Part shown: piece by piece, positions 40,718-52,749 of the stretch
Numbering within the stretch: the stretch's first letter is position 1
How the letters are laid out: each line of letters begins with the position of its first letter
From: Pseudomonas simiae
Lineage (GTDB): Bacteria > Pseudomonadota > Gammaproteobacteria > Pseudomonadales > Pseudomonadaceae
Assembly (NCBI RefSeq): GCF_900111895.1
Contig: NZ_FOKB01000001.1
Location: 1,059,177 to 1,123,176, forward strand
Direction of reading: 5' to 3'
DNA length: 64,000 nt
Translations under genes and position numbers: made by a program
Notes under the pieces: generated by a model
Database searches by the model: none
What the model saw: the letters and a program-made list of their open reading frames with translations, nothing else
What the model was told of the DNA's origin: nothing

Positions 40718-40743
40718 AAAACGGCGCCCGAAGGCGCCGTTTT
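40718..40743. terminator. Bidirectional terminator after nuoN
   Basis: AAAACGGCGCC (40718-40728) and GGCGCCGTTTT (40733-40743) form an 11-base-pair stem with a CGAA tetraloop. It ends the nuo operon on the minus strand. The stretch 40529-40717 between it and the toxin start holds only the toxin-antitoxin promoter region as far as I can see. Confidence 0.9.
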
Positions 40744-40766
40744 GTTTACCGCATCCCGCTAAGCGA

Positions 40767-42230
40767 TCAAACGCCCAGCACCGCGTGCTGCACCAGGGTG
40801 AGCAACGGTTGTGGGTACACGCCCAGGAAGAACGCGAGCAGGGCGATGGCCAGCAGCATGACGCCACCGGCTTTCTGTTCCCAGTGCAACTCGGCATCCA
40901 CACGGCGCAGGTTTGGCTCGATCAGGTACAGGGTGACCATCACGCGCAGGTAGTAGAACACGCCGATGGCGCTGCCCAGTACCAGGGAGGCAACCAACCA
41001 CCATTCGTGGGCTTCAACACCGGTAGCGACGATGTAGAACTTGCCGATGAAGCCCGCCGTCAGCGGAATACCGGCCAGGGACAGCATCATCACGGTCAGT
41101 ACGGCAGTCAGGTATGGACGGCGCCAGAACAGGCCGCGGTATTCATACAGGGCGTCGGCGTCACGGCCTTTGAACGGCGAGGACATCAGCGTGATCACGC
41201 CGAATGCGCCAAGGCTCGTGATCACGTAGGTGACCAGGTACACGCCCATGGCTTCCACGGCCAGGCCTTTGCTCGCCACCAGGGCGATCAGCAGGTAGCC
41301 GAAGTGAGCGATGGACGAGTAACCCAACAGACGCTTGAGGTTGTTCTGGGTCAGGGCCAGCAGGTTGCCGAACAGGATCGACGCGATGGCGATCACGGTC
41401 AGTACGGTGCTCAGCACACCCGTGTTGGCGGCAGGGGAGATCTGGAACAGACGCACCATCACCGCAAACACAGCCACTTTCGACGCAGTGGCCAGGAACG
41501 CAGCCACCGGCGCCGGGGCGCCTTCGTACACGTCCGGGGTCCACAAGTGGAAGGGCACCAGCGACAGCTTGAATGCCAGGCCGATCAGCATCATGGCCAG
41601 GCCCAGTTGGGCAACCGGCGCAGGCATGCTGGTGGCCGCCAGGGCGTGACCGATACCGGTGAAGCTCAGGTTGCCAGCTTCTGCATAGAGCAGGGCCATA
41701 CCGAACAACAGGAACGCCGAACCGGCAGCCGACAGCACCATGTACTTGATGCCGGCTTCCAGGGAGCGCTTGTTGAAGAAGGCGTAGGCCACCAGGCCGT
41801 AAGTCGGGATCGACAGCAGTTCCAGTCCGATGAACAGGCCCGCCAGGTGCTGCGCGCTGACCAGCACGATGCCGCCGGCCGCAGCCAGCAGGATCAGCAG
41901 GTACAGCTCTTCGCGGTTGCCTGGGTAACCGGTACCGCCTTCGCCAAGGTAGGCGTGGGCGAGGGTGACACAGGCCAGGGTCGCGACCAGGATCAGCGCG
42001 ATGTACAGCAGTGCGAAGTCATCCACCATCATCAATGGTGTTACCGCCAGAGGCGCGACCTTGAGGGCCGGGATGATCGACAGCAGGGCCAGGTTGAGAC
42101 CGGCACAGGACAGCAGGAACGTTTGCGAGTGATTGCGGCGCCAGGCGATCGCCAGCATCACCACCACGATGGTGAGGCTGGTAATCAGCAGCGGCGCAAG
42201 CGCGATAAAGTGTTGGATCGTGAATTCCAT
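40767..42230 (-). CDS. nuoN: NADH-quinone oxidoreductase subunit N
   Basis: A 487-residue membrane subunit of complex I, one of three antiporter-like proton channels. It has the conserved [36 protein letters not shown] and S-S-I-A-H-F-G-Y segments. The ATG at 42230 gives the normal N-terminus M-E-F-T-I-Q-H-F; the frame extends to 42293 inside nuoM. It is the last gene of the 13-gene operon and is followed by the bidirectional terminator. Confidence 0.95.
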   Translation of the reverse strand: MEFTIQHFIALAPLLITSLTIVVVMLAIAWRRNHSQTFLLSCAGLNLALLSIIPALKVAPLAVTPLMMVDDFALLYIALILVATLACVTLAHAYLGEGGTGYPGNREELYLLILLAAAGGIVLVSAQHLAGLFIGLELLSIPTYGLVAYAFFNKRSLEAGIKYMVLSAAGSAFLLFGMALLYAEAGNLSFTGIGHALAATSMPAPVAQLGLAMMLIGLAFKLSLVPFHLWTPDVYEGAPAPVAAFLATASKVAVFAVMVRLFQISPAANTGVLSTVLTVIAIASILFGNLLALTQNNLKRLLGYSSIAHFGYLLIALVASKGLAVEAMGVYLVTYVITSLGAFGVITLMSSPFKGRDADALYEYRGLFWRRPYLTAVLTVMMLSLAGIPLTAGFIGKFYIVATGVEAHEWWLVASLVLGSAIGVFYYLRVMVTLYLIEPNLRRVDAELHWEQKAGGVMLLAIALLAFFLGVYPQPLLTLVQHAVLGV

Positions 42231-42237
42231 AGCGCTC

Positions 42238-43770
42238 TTACCGGGCCGAAGCGAGTTGAGAGAAGGCGGTGCCGAACCACTGCTGCACGCCATGCATCGT
42301 CGCGGCAGAAGTGTCCAGGAACGGTTGCGGGTACACGCCGATGTAAATCAGCAGCACCGCAAGGCCGAGCACCATGATCAGTTCGCGAGCATCCATCCCT
42401 TGCAGGACGGTGTCGGACTTGGCCGGGCCGAAGTAGGCGCGGTGGATCATGATCAGCGAGTAGACCGAACCGAACACCAGGCCGGACGTTGCAATGGCGC
42501 TGATCCACGGCGTTTGCACGAAGGCACCCATCAGGATCAGGAACTCGCCGATGAAGTTACCGGTGCCTGGCAAGCCCAGCGACGCGGCGGCGAAGAACAG
42601 GCTGATCGCCGGCAGGTACGCGATGCGTGACCACACGCCACCCATTTCACGCATGTCACGGGTGTGCAGGCGCTCGTACAACTGGCCACTCAGGATAAAG
42701 AGGGCAGCGGCCGAGACACCGTGGGCCAACATCTGGATCACTGCGCCTTGCAGTGCCAGTTGGCTGCCGGAGTAGATGCCGATCAGTACGAAGCCCATGT
42801 GGGAAACGGACGAGAAGGCGATCAGACGCTTGATGTCGGTTTGCGCAAAGGCCAGGAACGCACCGTAGAAGATCCCGATCAGACCGAGGGTCATGGCGAT
42901 CGGCGCGAATTCGGCCGAGGCATTCGGGAACAGCGGCAGGGCGAAACGCAGCAGGCCGTAGGCAGCGGTTTTCAGCAAGATACCGGCCAGGTCCACGGAG
43001 CCGGCGGTCGGCGCCTGGGCGTGAGCGTCAGGCAGCCAGGAGTGGAACGGCACCACCGGCAGCTTCACCGCGAACGCGATGAAGAAGCCCAGCATCAGGA
43101 TGTACTCGGTGGTCAGCGACATCTTGGTTTTCAACAGGTCGGCGTAGTTGAAGGTAATCACGCCGGTGTTGTTGAAGTTGACCAGTACCAGACCCAGGAT
43201 CGCCACCAACATGATCAGGCCGGAAGCCTGGGTGAAGATGAAGAACTTGGTCGCTGCGTAGATCCGGGTTTTCTTGCCGTCCGAAGAACTGTGACCCCAG
43301 AGCGCGATGAGGAAGTACATCGGCACCAGCATCATTTCCCAGAAGAAGAAGAACATGAACAGGTCAAGGGCGAGGAACACGCCGACGACGCCGCCCAGGA
43401 TCCACATCAGGTTCAGGTGGAAGAAGCCCACATGACGCTGGATCTCTTTCCAGGAGCAGAGTACCGAGAGGATACCCAGCAGGCCGGTCAGCAGGATCAT
43501 CAACAGCGACAGGCCGTCGAGGGCCAGGTGCACGTTGATGCCGAAGCGCTGGATCCACACGTGCTTGAATTCAAGCGCGAAGGTGGGATCGACACCCGGT
43601 GCCGGAGCAAATGAATAGTCGCCATGGGCCCACAGCCAGAGGCCGAGTGCGAGTTCCAGGGACATGGTCAGCAACGCAATCCAGCGGGGGAGGGTGGCGC
43701 CGAAGCGTTCACCCATCCAGCAGAGCAGGCCGCCGATGAAGGGGATCAGGATTAGCCAGGGCAGAATCAT
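42238..43770 (-). CDS. nuoM: NADH-quinone oxidoreductase subunit M
   Basis: A 510-residue membrane subunit. It has [16 protein letters not shown] with the conserved Glu near residue 145, and [20 protein letters not shown] with the conserved Lys, as in all NuoM proteins. It is the middle antiporter-like channel of complex I. A 39-base gap separates it from nuoL and seven bases separate it from nuoN. Confidence 0.96.
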   Translation of the reverse strand: MILPWLILIPFIGGLLCWMGERFGATLPRWIALLTMSLELALGLWLWAHGDYSFAPAPGVDPTFALEFKHVWIQRFGINVHLALDGLSLLMILLTGLLGILSVLCSWKEIQRHVGFFHLNLMWILGGVVGVFLALDLFMFFFFWEMMLVPMYFLIALWGHSSSDGKKTRIYAATKFFIFTQASGLIMLVAILGLVLVNFNNTGVITFNYADLLKTKMSLTTEYILMLGFFIAFAVKLPVVPFHSWLPDAHAQAPTAGSVDLAGILLKTAAYGLLRFALPLFPNASAEFAPIAMTLGLIGIFYGAFLAFAQTDIKRLIAFSSVSHMGFVLIGIYSGSQLALQGAVIQMLAHGVSAAALFILSGQLYERLHTRDMREMGGVWSRIAYLPAISLFFAAASLGLPGTGNFIGEFLILMGAFVQTPWISAIATSGLVFGSVYSLIMIHRAYFGPAKSDTVLQGMDARELIMVLGLAVLLIYIGVYPQPFLDTSAATMHGVQQWFGTAFSQLASAR

Positions 43771-43809
43771 GACAGGCTCGTTTCCTTTCGCAAGTTCGCA
43801 AAGTTCATA

Positions 43810-45663
43810 TCAGACCGCTACCACGACGATGGCGCCGATCACCAAAACGGCACCGGCCGCCATGGAAGCTGCATACCAACGCAATTGACCCGTCTCGCTG
43901 CGGCTCAAGGCGGTGTGACCGGCCTTGGCGGCACGCGGGATCAAACCGATGGTTTGGTCAAGCGGGTCTTTACGCAGAATGTGGCTGATAGCCAGGTAAG
44001 GCTTGACGAACAGTTTGTCGTAGATCCAGTCGAAGCCCCAGGCAGCGAACCACCAGGCCGACAGGAAACGGCCAATGCCACTGTTGGCCACGGCTGTCAC
44101 GAAGCGACGCTTGCCGAGGAACAGCAGGGCCGCCAACAGGATACCGGCGATAGCAATGGCGCCCGACGCGATTTCCAGGCTGTGCTGGGCTTCGCCGCCG
44201 GCATGACCGACGCTTTGTGGCAATACACCGTGCAGCGGCGGGGTGATCATGGCGCCAACAAAAGTCGACAGGATGATCAGCACCGACAATGGCAACCAGT
44301 GCGAGATGCCGTGACCTGCGTGGGCTTCAGTCTTGGCTTCACCGTGGAAGGTGATGAAGATCAGGCGGAAGGTGTACAGCGAGGTCATGAACGCACCCAC
44401 CAGGCCTGCATACAGCAGGTTCTGGTTACCGCTGGCAAAGGCTTCCCAGAGGATTTCGTCCTTGGAGTAGAAACCGGCGGTCACCAACGGCAGGGCTGCG
44501 AGTGCGGCACCACCGACGATGAAGCTGGCGTAGGCCAATGGCAGTTTCTTCCACAGGCCGCCCATCTTGAAGATGTTCTGCTCGTGATGGCAGGCAACGA
44601 TCACCGCACCGGAAGCAAGGAACAGCAGGGCCTTGAAGAAGGCGTGGGTCATCAGGTGGAAGATCGCCGCGTCCCAGGCGCCAACGCCCAGGGCCAGGAA
44701 CATGTAGCCGATCTGGCTCATGGTCGAGTAGGCGAGGATCCGCTTGATGTCGGTCTGCACCAGCGCGGCGAAGCCGGCCAGTACCAGGGTCACGCCACCG
44801 ACGATGCCTACAAGATGCAGGATGTCCGGCGCCAGGGTAAACAGGCCATGGGTACGGGCGATCAGGTAGACACCGGCAGTTACCATGGTTGCCGCGTGGA
44901 TCAGTGCGGAAACCGGGGTAGGGCCGGCCATCGCGTCCGCCAGCCAGGTTTGCAGTGGCAGTTGCGCGGATTTGCCCACGGCGCCGCCCAGCAGCATCAG
45001 GGTGGCCAGGGTGATCCAGAAGTCACCGACCTGGAATTTCTGCGGTGCCAGCACCAGCAGTTCCTGGATGTTCAGCGTGCCCACTTGTTGGAACAGGATG
45101 AACAGGCCGATGGCCATGAACACGTCGCCGATGCGGGTGACGATGAACGCCTTGAGTGCCGCGTTACCGTTGTTGCGGTTGCTGTAGTAGAAACCGATCA
45201 ACAGGTACGAGCACAGGCCCACGCCTTCCCAGCCGAAGTACAGGAACAACAGGTTATCGCCGAGCACCAGGAACAGCATGCTGGCGATAAACAGGTTGGT
45301 GTACGAGAAGAAGCGCGAGTAACCCGCTTCACCGCGCATGTACCAGGACGCGAACAGGTGGATCAGGAAGCCCACGCCGACAACCACGCCCAGCATGGTG
45401 ATCGACAGGCCGTCGACGTAGAGGGCGAAGTTGGGCTTGAAGCCCTCCACCGACATCCACTGCCACAGCACCAGGGTGTAGTGACCGCCTTCCGGCGGCG
45501 CCACGTTGAATTGCCAGATGACGTAGGCGGCCACAATGGCCGACAGGCCAATGGAGCCCACGCCGATCAAGGCCGAGAGGTTTTCCGACCAGCGCCCGCG
45601 AGAGAACGACAGCAGCAGGAAACCGATCAGGGGGAATACGAAAGTCAGAAAGATCATGTTCAT
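43810..45663 (-). CDS. nuoL: NADH-quinone oxidoreductase subunit L
   Basis: A 617-residue membrane subunit, the distal proton channel with the long lateral helix at its C-terminus. Visible hallmarks are [40 protein letters not shown] and [10 protein letters not shown]. Its start overlaps the stop of nuoK by four bases. Confidence 0.96.
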   Translation of the reverse strand: MNMIFLTFVFPLIGFLLLSFSRGRWSENLSALIGVGSIGLSAIVAAYVIWQFNVAPPEGGHYTLVLWQWMSVEGFKPNFALYVDGLSITMLGVVVGVGFLIHLFASWYMRGEAGYSRFFSYTNLFIASMLFLVLGDNLLFLYFGWEGVGLCSYLLIGFYYSNRNNGNAALKAFIVTRIGDVFMAIGLFILFQQVGTLNIQELLVLAPQKFQVGDFWITLATLMLLGGAVGKSAQLPLQTWLADAMAGPTPVSALIHAATMVTAGVYLIARTHGLFTLAPDILHLVGIVGGVTLVLAGFAALVQTDIKRILAYSTMSQIGYMFLALGVGAWDAAIFHLMTHAFFKALLFLASGAVIVACHHEQNIFKMGGLWKKLPLAYASFIVGGAALAALPLVTAGFYSKDEILWEAFASGNQNLLYAGLVGAFMTSLYTFRLIFITFHGEAKTEAHAGHGISHWLPLSVLIILSTFVGAMITPPLHGVLPQSVGHAGGEAQHSLEIASGAIAIAGILLAALLFLGKRRFVTAVANSGIGRFLSAWWFAAWGFDWIYDKLFVKPYLAISHILRKDPLDQTIGLIPRAAKAGHTALSRSETGQLRWYAASMAAGAVLVIGAIVVVAV

Positions 45664-45968
45664 CCGCGCATCTCACTGGCAGCGTCGATATCAAGCGTGT
45701 GGAAGCGACGATACAGTTGCAGCAGGATCGCCAGGCCAATGCTGGCCTCGGCGGCTGCCAGGCTGATCACCAGGATGAACATGACTTGTCCATCCGGCTG
45801 GCCCCAACGTGCACCCGCAACGATGAACGCGAGTGCCGCGGCGTTCATCATGATTTCCAGGCTCATCAACACGAACAGAATGTTACGGCGGACCATCAGG
45901 CCGACCAGGCCAAGGCAGAACAGGATGCCGGCGACCGCCAGACCATGCTCCAAAGGGATAGCAGGCAT
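45660..45968 (-). CDS. nuoK: NADH-quinone oxidoreductase subunit K
   Basis: A 102-residue protein with three helices, including the conserved Glu in [13 protein letters not shown] and the E-A-S-I-G-L-A-I segment. I chose the ATG at 45968 because AAGGAG lies eight bases before it and the length then matches the family; the ATG at 45974 is only two bases from that site. It overlaps nuoL by four bases. Confidence 0.94.
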   Translation of the reverse strand: MPAIPLEHGLAVAGILFCLGLVGLMVRRNILFVLMSLEIMMNAAALAFIVAGARWGQPDGQVMFILVISLAAAEASIGLAILLQLYRRFHTLDIDAASEMRG

Positions 45969-45970
45969 CG

Positions 45971-46474
45971 TCATTGCTCCTTGGCTTCGTTGCGGCCCAA
46001 GTGGAAGGCGGTGATGGCTGCAGCGAGCAGCAGCATCGAAGCCAGTTCGACCACCAGCAGATACGGGCCGAACAGGCTGATGCCCACGGCTTTCGCGTCT
46101 ACGGTGGTGTGGCCGATGGCCTGGCCGCTCTGGTGAGCGAACAGCACATACAGCAGTTCACCCAGCAGCAGCGCTGCCAGCACAACCGGGCCGAGCCAGA
46201 TGCCGGGCTTGAGCCAGACGCGCTCCTGGGCGACCGAAGCCGGCCCCAGGTTGAGCATCATCACCACAAACACGAACAGCACCATGATGGCGCCAGCGTA
46301 GGCGATCACTTCCAGTACACCGGCGAACGGTGCGCCGAGGCTGAAGAAGGTCATGGCCACGGCGATCAGCGAAATGATCAGGTAGAGCAGGGCGTGCACG
46401 GGGTTGGTGTTGGTGATCACGCGAAGCGTGGACACAACCGCGATACCCGATGCGAAATAGAAAGCGAATTCCAT
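45971..46474 (-). CDS. nuoJ: NADH-quinone oxidoreductase subunit J
   Basis: A 167-residue membrane subunit with five helices. The conserved [10 protein letters not shown] and [19 protein letters not shown] segments, the latter with the pi-bulge helix, are clear. Its stop lies just ahead of the nuoK start. It links the quinone site to the proton channels. Confidence 0.95.
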   Translation of the reverse strand: MEFAFYFASGIAVVSTLRVITNTNPVHALLYLIISLIAVAMTFFSLGAPFAGVLEVIAYAGAIMVLFVFVVMMLNLGPASVAQERVWLKPGIWLGPVVLAALLLGELLYVLFAHQSGQAIGHTTVDAKAVGISLFGPYLLVVELASMLLLAAAITAFHLGRNEAKEQ

Positions 46475-46483
46475 CTTTCTTCC

Positions 46484-47032
46484 TTAAGGCAGCAAGCTCT
46501 TCACGTTGATCGGCTCGGCTTCGTTTTGTGCGGCGCCTTTCGGCTTACCGGCAACGGCCATACCTGCAACACGATAGAAGTTGTAATCAGGGTTTTTACC
46601 GGGACCAGAGATCAGCAGATCTTCTTTCTCGTACACCAGGTCCTGACGTTTGAACTCGGCCATCTCGAAATCCGGTGTCAGCTGGATTGCGGTGGTCGGG
46701 CAAGCTTCCTCGCAGAGGCCGCAGAAAATGCAGCGCGAGAAGTTGATGCGGAAGAAGTCCGGGTACCAGCGACCGTCTTCGGTTTCAGCTTTCTGCAGGG
46801 AGATGCAACCCACCGGGCACGCCACGGCGCAGAGGTTGCAGGCTACGCAACGCTCTTCGCCATCGGGGTCGCGGGTCAGCACGATGCGGCCGCGATAGCG
46901 CGGCGGCAGGTACACCGCTTCTTCCGGGTATTGCAGGGTGTCGCGTTTGCGGAAGCCGTGACCGAACACCATCACCAGGCTTCGCAACTGGGTACCGGTA
47001 CCCTTAACGATGTCGCCAATATATTTGAACAT
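46484..47032 (-). CDS. nuoI: NADH-quinone oxidoreductase subunit I
   Basis: A 182-residue ferredoxin-like subunit. Two complete 4Fe-4S motifs are present: [12 protein letters not shown] and [12 protein letters not shown], which hold clusters N6a and N6b. These pass electrons from NuoG to NuoB. It lies 11 bases after nuoH and nine before nuoJ. Confidence 0.96.
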   Translation of the reverse strand: MFKYIGDIVKGTGTQLRSLVMVFGHGFRKRDTLQYPEEAVYLPPRYRGRIVLTRDPDGEERCVACNLCAVACPVGCISLQKAETEDGRWYPDFFRINFSRCIFCGLCEEACPTTAIQLTPDFEMAEFKRQDLVYEKEDLLISGPGKNPDYNFYRVAGMAVAGKPKGAAQNEAEPINVKSLLP

Positions 47033-47043
47033 GGGTCAAATCC

Positions 47044-48051
47044 TCACTGAACCGCGGCCGCTGGCGTGTTCAACAACACAACGGCAGCAGTCACCAGCAA
47101 ATTGATCAGGGTCAGTGGCAGGCAGAAGCGCCAGCTGAAATCCATCACCTGGTCGTATCGTGGACGCGGAATGGAAGCGCGCAGCAGGATAAACAACATG
47201 ATGAAGAACGCGGTCTTCAGGAAGAACCAGAAGAACGCCAACTGCGGCAGGATGCCGAATGGACCGTGCCAGCCGCCGAAGAACAGCGTGACCAGCAGGG
47301 CCGAGATCAAGATGATGCCGATGTACTCACCAACGAAGAACATGCCCCATTTCATGCCGGCGTATTCAATGTGGTAACCGTCGGCCAGTTCCTGTTCCGC
47401 TTCCGGCTGGTCGAACGGGTGACGGTGAGTCACGGCGACGCCAGCGATGAAGAAGGTGCAGAAGCCGAAGAACTGCGGAATGATGAACCACAGGTTCTGC
47501 GCTTGGTACTCGACGATGTCGCGCATGTTGAACGAGCCGACCTGCACCACGATGCCCATCAGCGCGAGGCCCATGAACACTTCGTAGGACACGGTCTGGG
47601 CCGACGCCCGCAAGCTACCCAGCAGGGCGAACTTGTTGTTACTCGACCACCCGGCGAACAGCACCGCGTAGACCGAAAGACCGGCCATGGCGAAGAAGAA
47701 CAGCAAGCCGATGTTCAGGTCCGCCACGCCCCAGGTCGGGGTGATCGGGATGATCGCGAAGGCGATCAGCAAGGCGCTCATGGCCACGACCGGTGCCAGG
47801 GTGAAGATCACCTTGTCGGCAAACGGCGGGGTCCAGTCTTCCTTGAAGAACATTTTCAGCATGTCGGCGGCGATCTGGAACATACCAAACGGGCCAACGC
47901 GGTTCGGACCGTAACGGTCCTGCCACCAGCCCAGCAGGCGACGTTCGACGAAGCTGAGCAGGGCGCCCGCGACGACCACGGCCAACAGGATCACGATGGC
48001 CTTGACGACCGAGATGATCACGTCGATCACTTCAGGGGTGAACCAGGTCAT
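47044..48051 (-). CDS. nuoH: NADH-quinone oxidoreductase subunit H
   Basis: A 335-residue membrane subunit with about eight helices that forms most of the quinone cavity. Signatures are [36 protein letters not shown] and [11 protein letters not shown]. It overlaps nuoG by four bases. Confidence 0.96.
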   Translation of the reverse strand: MTWFTPEVIDVIISVVKAIVILLAVVVAGALLSFVERRLLGWWQDRYGPNRVGPFGMFQIAADMLKMFFKEDWTPPFADKVIFTLAPVVAMSALLIAFAIIPITPTWGVADLNIGLLFFFAMAGLSVYAVLFAGWSSNNKFALLGSLRASAQTVSYEVFMGLALMGIVVQVGSFNMRDIVEYQAQNLWFIIPQFFGFCTFFIAGVAVTHRHPFDQPEAEQELADGYHIEYAGMKWGMFFVGEYIGIILISALLVTLFFGGWHGPFGILPQLAFFWFFLKTAFFIMLFILLRASIPRPRYDQVMDFSWRFCLPLTLINLLVTAAVVLLNTPAAAVQ

Positions 48052-50762
48052 TGCGCTGCCTCCTGCAGACCGTCAACGGTTTTGCCAAAGATCGCCGGTG
48101 GAATACCGGCGAGGCCTTTCGGCAGTGCAACCAGGCCGGCACCCAACTCATCATTGATGCGCAGCGGCAGACGCAGGGTCTGGCCGGCCACGTTCAGGCT
48201 GAGCAGGGCCCCGTCGTTGACGCCCAGGCGGTCGGCTTCAGACTTGGCCACGGATACGTAGGCAGTCGGGATACGTTCTTGAACCGGTGCGGCTTTGGAC
48301 GAAGTCTCTTCGCTGCCGAACAGGTGGAAGAACGGCACAACCTGCCAGGTGCCCTGGGCCGGGTTGAACGGACGCGGTACGGCGGCGAACCAGTTCAACG
48401 AGTCGCCCTGGGTTTCGATCAGGCGGGTGCCCGGGTCGCCAGCGCGGATGTGACCACCGACTTCGTCCTGGAACTTGTTCCAGGCCTGCGGCGAGTTCCA
48501 GCCCGGCGACCAGGCGAATGGCACCTGCTGACGCGGTTCGGCCGAACCCGAGTACCCTTCCATGGAGAAGGCGAACGCGGTGTCGTTGTCTTGCGGGGTA
48601 CGTGGTTCATGCACGCTGATATCGGCACGCATGGCGGTACGACCGGAGTAACGCAGCGGTTCACGGGCCAGTTTCATGCCCTTGATGCGGAACGCGGCGG
48701 ACGGTGCAGCGTCGACGATACGTGCCAGCTGCGGCGCGCTTGCCGCGGCGGCGGCGGTGACGTGGTCGAGCTGGGTCCAGTCGATCGGCTGGTTCAGTAG
48801 GGTCGAGCGCAGGGCATGCAGCCAGCGCCAGCCTTCGTGAACCAGGATGCTGGCGTCCATGTACTTCGGATCGAACACCTGGAAGAAGCGCTGCGCGCGG
48901 CCTTCCTGGCTGACCAGGGTACCGTCGCCTTCGGCGAAGGTGGCGGCTGGCAGCACCAGGTGGGCGCGGTCGCTGGTAGCGGTCTTCTGGTGGTCGGCGA
49001 CGATCAGGACCTTGGCGGCGTCCAGTGCAGCGTCAACCTTGGCGGCATCGGTGCGGGTGTACAGGTCGTTTTCCAGCACCACGATGGCGTCGGCTTTACC
49101 GTCGATGACCGCTTGCAGGGCTGCGTCCAGGGACTCGCCGCCAAGCATGGCCAGGCCAAGGCTGTTGGCTTCCGGCACGACCAGGCTGATGGAGCCGTTC
49201 TTGTCGCGCAGCTTCAACGCCTTGGCGATGTTGGCAGCGGCTTCGATCAGCGCCTTGGAACCCAGGGAGGTGCCGGCAATGATCAATGGACGCTTGGCTG
49301 CCAGCAGGGCGTCGGCGATGCGCTGGGCCAGTTCGACGGCTTCGGTGTCCAGGCCTTCGACAGCCGGTGCGCTGGCGTCGAGGGCGTGGGCCACGGCGAA
49401 ACCGATGCGGGCCAGGTCGTCTGGTGCTGCGTGTACGCATTCTTCGGCGATGTCGTCGAGCTTGGTTTCAGCCAGGCTGGCGATAAACAACGGGTTCAGC
49501 GCGTGCTGGCCGATGTTTTTCACCGCGGCGTCGAGCCAAGGCTGGACGCGCATGGCGTCGGCCATGTCTTCGGCCTTGCCTTTGACCGACTGGCGCAGCG
49601 ACAGGGCGATGCGGGCGGCGGTCTGGGTCAGGTCTTCACCGAGCACGAAGATGGCGTCGTGGTCTTCGATGTCGCGCATGTTCGGGACGGGCAGCGGGCT
49701 GTCGTTCAGCACCTGCAGGACCAGACGGATGCGCTCCAGCTCACCGGCTTCGATACCGGAGTAGAAGTGCTCGGCACCCACCAGCTCGCGCAACGCGAAG
49801 TTGCTTTCGAGGCTGGCGCGCGGCGAACCGATACCAACGATGTTGCGGCCGCGCAGAAGCTCGGCGGCTTTATCCAGGGCCTCGTCGGTGCTCAGCTTCG
49901 CGCCGCCGGCCAGCAGCGGCTGGCGTGGGCGGTCTTCGCGGTTGACGTAGCCATAGCCGAAACGGCCGCGGTCGCACAGGAAGTACTGGTTGACCGAACC
50001 GTTGAAGCGGTTTTCGATCCGACGCAGTTCGCCGTAGCGCTCGCCCGGAGAGATGTTGCAACCGCTGGAGCAGCCATGGCAGATGCTCGGGGCGAACTGC
50101 ATGTCCCATTTACGGTTGTAGCGCTCGGAGTGGGTCTTGTCGGTGAACACACCGGTCGGGCAGACCTCGGTGAGGTTGCCGGAGAACTCGCTTTCGAGCA
50201 CGCCGTCCTCAACGCGACCGAAGTACACGTTGTCGTGGGCGCCGAAGACGCCAAGGTCGGTGCCGCCAGCGTAGTCCTTATAGAAGCGTACGCAGCGATA
50301 GCAGGCGATGCAGCGGTTCATTTCGTGGGAAATGAACGGGCCGAGGTCCTGGTTCTGGTGGGTACGCTTGGTGAAGCGATAACGGCGCTCGTTGTGACCC
50401 GTCATCACCGTCATGTCTTGCAGGTGGCAGTGACCGCCTTCCTCACAGACCGGGCAGTCGTGGGGGTGGTTGGTCATCAGCCACTCGACGACACTGGCGC
50501 GGAACGCCTTGGATTCTTCATCGTCGATGGAGATCCAGGTGTTGTCGGTGGCTGGGGTCATGCAGGACATGACGATACGACCACGGGTGTCGTTCTCGTC
50601 GGTGTATTGCTTGACCGCGCACTGGCGACAGGCACCGACGCTACCAAGCGCGGGGTGCCAGCAGAAATACGGGATGTCGAGGCCTAGTGAGAGACATGCC
50701 TGTAACAGGTTGTCTGCCCCATCGACTTCGAGCGCTTTGCCGTCTACGTGGATAGTGGCCAT
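48048..50762 (-). CDS. nuoG: NADH-quinone oxidoreductase subunit G
   Basis: A 904-residue subunit with several Fe-S clusters. In order: a 2Fe-2S ferredoxin domain (C-W-H-P, then G-A-C-R-Q-C), a [12 protein letters not shown] motif, a C-I-A-C-Y-R-C motif, C-H-G-C-S-S-G-C that fits the additional N7-type cluster, and a long molybdopterin-oxidoreductase-like domain without cofactor. The length is normal for gamma-proteobacteria. The 135-base gap before nuoF holds a GAAGGG/CCCTTC repeat but no gene. Confidence 0.96.
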   Translation of the reverse strand: MATIHVDGKALEVDGADNLLQACLSLGLDIPYFCWHPALGSVGACRQCAVKQYTDENDTRGRIVMSCMTPATDNTWISIDDEESKAFRASVVEWLMTNHPHDCPVCEEGGHCHLQDMTVMTGHNERRYRFTKRTHQNQDLGPFISHEMNRCIACYRCVRFYKDYAGGTDLGVFGAHDNVYFGRVEDGVLESEFSGNLTEVCPTGVFTDKTHSERYNRKWDMQFAPSICHGCSSGCNISPGERYGELRRIENRFNGSVNQYFLCDRGRFGYGYVNREDRPRQPLLAGGAKLSTDEALDKAAELLRGRNIVGIGSPRASLESNFALRELVGAEHFYSGIEAGELERIRLVLQVLNDSPLPVPNMRDIEDHDAIFVLGEDLTQTAARIALSLRQSVKGKAEDMADAMRVQPWLDAAVKNIGQHALNPLFIASLAETKLDDIAEECVHAAPDDLARIGFAVAHALDASAPAVEGLDTEAVELAQRIADALLAAKRPLIIAGTSLGSKALIEAAANIAKALKLRDKNGSISLVVPEANSLGLAMLGGESLDAALQAVIDGKADAIVVLENDLYTRTDAAKVDAALDAAKVLIVADHQKTATSDRAHLVLPAATFAEGDGTLVSQEGRAQRFFQVFDPKYMDASILVHEGWRWLHALRSTLLNQPIDWTQLDHVTAAAAASAPQLARIVDAAPSAAFRIKGMKLAREPLRYSGRTAMRADISVHEPRTPQDNDTAFAFSMEGYSGSAEPRQQVPFAWSPGWNSPQAWNKFQDEVGGHIRAGDPGTRLIETQGDSLNWFAAVPRPFNPAQGTWQVVPFFHLFGSEETSSKAAPVQERIPTAYVSVAKSEADRLGVNDGALLSLNVAGQTLRLPLRINDELGAGLVALPKGLAGIPPAIFGKTVDGLQEAAQ

Positions 50763-50897
50763 GGTTCAAAGTTCTTCGTTGGCCCGTTGTCAGCGGGCGT
50801 GGCTAATGGAATCTTGTTATTCATGGGCTTCAACACAGCCTTTACGGCGTCAGCCCATGAGCAGTTGAAGGGCACGGACCCTTCGCCTTTTAAAGCG

Positions 50898-52253
50898 TTA
50901 CGCGCCGACTACGATCGGCCTTGCCAGAGGCGGGACGGCGGCGCTGGTAGGCGCGATGCCGGCTTCGAACTCCGAGCGGAAGTATTTGATGGCGCTGCCC
51001 AATGGCTCCACGGCGCCCGGTGCGTGAGCACAGAAGGTCTTGCCTGGGCCGAGGAAACCGACCAGGCCCAGCAGGGTTTCGATATCACCCTCGCGGCCTT
51101 CGCCGTTTTCCAGGGCCATCAGCAGCTTCACGCTCCAGGGCAGGCCGTCGCGGCATGGGGTGCAGAAGCCGCAGGATTCCCGGGCAAAGAACTGCTCCAT
51201 GTTGCGCAGCAGCGAGACCATGTTCACGGTGTTGTCCACCGCCATCGCCAGGCCGGTACCCATCCGGGTGCCCACCTTGCCGATGCCGCCGGCATACATT
51301 TGTGCATCGAGGTGCTCAGGGAGCAGGAAACCGGTACCGGCACCGCCTGGTTGCCAGGCTTTCAAGGTGTAGCCGTCGCGCATGCCGCCGGCGTAGTCCT
51401 CGAACAGCTCGCGAGCGGTCACGCCAAACGGCAGTTCCCACAGGCCAGGGTTCTTGACCTTGCCGGAGAAGCCCATGAGCTTGGTGCCCATGTCTTCGCT
51501 GCCTTCGCGGGCCAAGGATTTGTACCAGTCCACGCCGTCGGCGATGATCGCCGGCACGTTGCACAGCGTCTCGACGTTGTTCACGCACGTCGGCTTGCCC
51601 CACACGCCTACAGCGGCAGGGAAGGGCGGCTTGGAACGTGGGTTGGCGCGGCGGCCTTCGAGGGAGTTGATCAGTGCGGTTTCTTCACCGCAGATATAAC
51701 GCCCGGCGCCGGTGTGCACGAACAGCTCGAAGTCGAAACCGGAGCCGAGGATGTTCTTGCCCAGCAGGCCAGCAGCCTTGGCTTCTTCCACGGCACGGTT
51801 GAGGTGCTTGGCGGCGGTGGTGTATTCGCCACGCAGGAAGATGTAGCCACGGTAGGTTTTCAGCGCGCGGGCGCTGATCAGCATGCCTTCGATCAGCAGA
51901 TGGGGCAGTTGCTCCATCAGCATGCGGTCTTTCCAGGTGTTCGGCTCCATTTCATCCGCGTTGCACAGCAGGTAGCGGATGTTGATGGATTCGTCTTTGG
52001 GCATCAGGCCCCACTTTACGCCCGTGGGGAAGCCTGCACCGCCGCGGCCTTTGAGGCCGGCGTCTTTCACGGTCTGGACGATGTCGTCCTGGGCCATGTC
52101 GGCGAAGGCTTTGCGCGCAGCGGCGTAACCATTCTTGGCCTGGTACTCGTCTAGCCACACGGGCTCGGCATCGTCACGCAGGCGCCAGGTCAGCGGGTGG
52201 GTCTCAGGCGAACGCTTGATCAGGTTGGCCGGGCCGAAAGAAGTCAGGGTCAT
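50898..52253 (-). CDS. nuoF: NADH-quinone oxidoreductase subunit F
   Basis: A 451-residue flavoprotein that binds NADH and FMN and carries a 4Fe-4S cluster. The glycine-rich NADH/FMN segment [13 protein letters not shown] is near residue 70, a conserved I-C-G-E-E-T-A-L segment lies near 180, and the cluster motif [10 protein letters not shown] is near 350. It is the entry point for electrons into complex I. Its start overlaps the nuoE stop by four bases. Confidence 0.96.
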   Translation of the reverse strand: MTLTSFGPANLIKRSPETHPLTWRLRDDAEPVWLDEYQAKNGYAAARKAFADMAQDDIVQTVKDAGLKGRGGAGFPTGVKWGLMPKDESINIRYLLCNADEMEPNTWKDRMLMEQLPHLLIEGMLISARALKTYRGYIFLRGEYTTAAKHLNRAVEEAKAAGLLGKNILGSGFDFELFVHTGAGRYICGEETALINSLEGRRANPRSKPPFPAAVGVWGKPTCVNNVETLCNVPAIIADGVDWYKSLAREGSEDMGTKLMGFSGKVKNPGLWELPFGVTARELFEDYAGGMRDGYTLKAWQPGGAGTGFLLPEHLDAQMYAGGIGKVGTRMGTGLAMAVDNTVNMVSLLRNMEQFFARESCGFCTPCRDGLPWSVKLLMALENGEGREGDIETLLGLVGFLGPGKTFCAHAPGAVEPLGSAIKYFRSEFEAGIAPTSAAVPPLARPIVVGA

Positions 52254-52747
52254 GGGTAGCCCTCGAGCAATTGGGTCACGCCAGCGGGCTGCACGTCACC
52301 GAATGTGTCGTCGTCGATCATCAACGCCGGCGCCTTGTCGCAGTTGCCCAGGCAGCACACCGGCAGCAGCGTGAAGCGGCCGTCCGGGGTGGTCTGGCCG
52401 AGGCCGATGCCCAGCTTGTTCTGGATTTCGCTGACCACGGATTCGTGGCCGCCGATATAGCAGACCATGCTGTCGCACACGCGAATGATGTGGCGGCCCA
52501 CTGGCTGACGGAAGATCTGGCTGTAGAACGTGGCTACACCTTCAACGTCGCTGGCAGGGATGCCGAGGATCTCGCCGATGGCGTAGAGGGCGCCGTCCGG
52601 CACCCAGCCACGTTCCTTCTGCACGATCTTCAAGGCTTCGATCGACGCCGCGCGCGGGTCTTCGTAGTGATGCAGCTCGTGCTCGATGGCCGAGCGCTCG
52701 GTTTCACTGAGGGTGAAACGGTCTGTCTGGATAAGCGTGCTGTTCAT
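52250..52747 (-). CDS. nuoE: NADH-quinone oxidoreductase subunit E
   Basis: A 165-residue 2Fe-2S protein of the thioredoxin-like fold. Its four cluster Cys lie in C-D-S-M-V-C and [18 protein letters not shown] is also conserved. It holds cluster N1a next to NuoF. It begins two bases after the nuoCD stop. Confidence 0.95.
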   Translation of the reverse strand: MNSTLIQTDRFTLSETERSAIEHELHHYEDPRAASIEALKIVQKERGWVPDGALYAIGEILGIPASDVEGVATFYSQIFRQPVGRHIIRVCDSMVCYIGGHESVVSEIQNKLGIGLGQTTPDGRFTLLPVCCLGNCDKAPALMIDDDTFGDVQPAGVTQLLEGYP

Positions 52748-52749
52748 GC

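Noticed and set aside
43885..46014. Plus-strand 709-codon open frame opposite nuoL/nuoK
   Set aside because: Shadow of well-supported nuo genes; low-complexity Gln/His/Arg composition and no recognisable domain.
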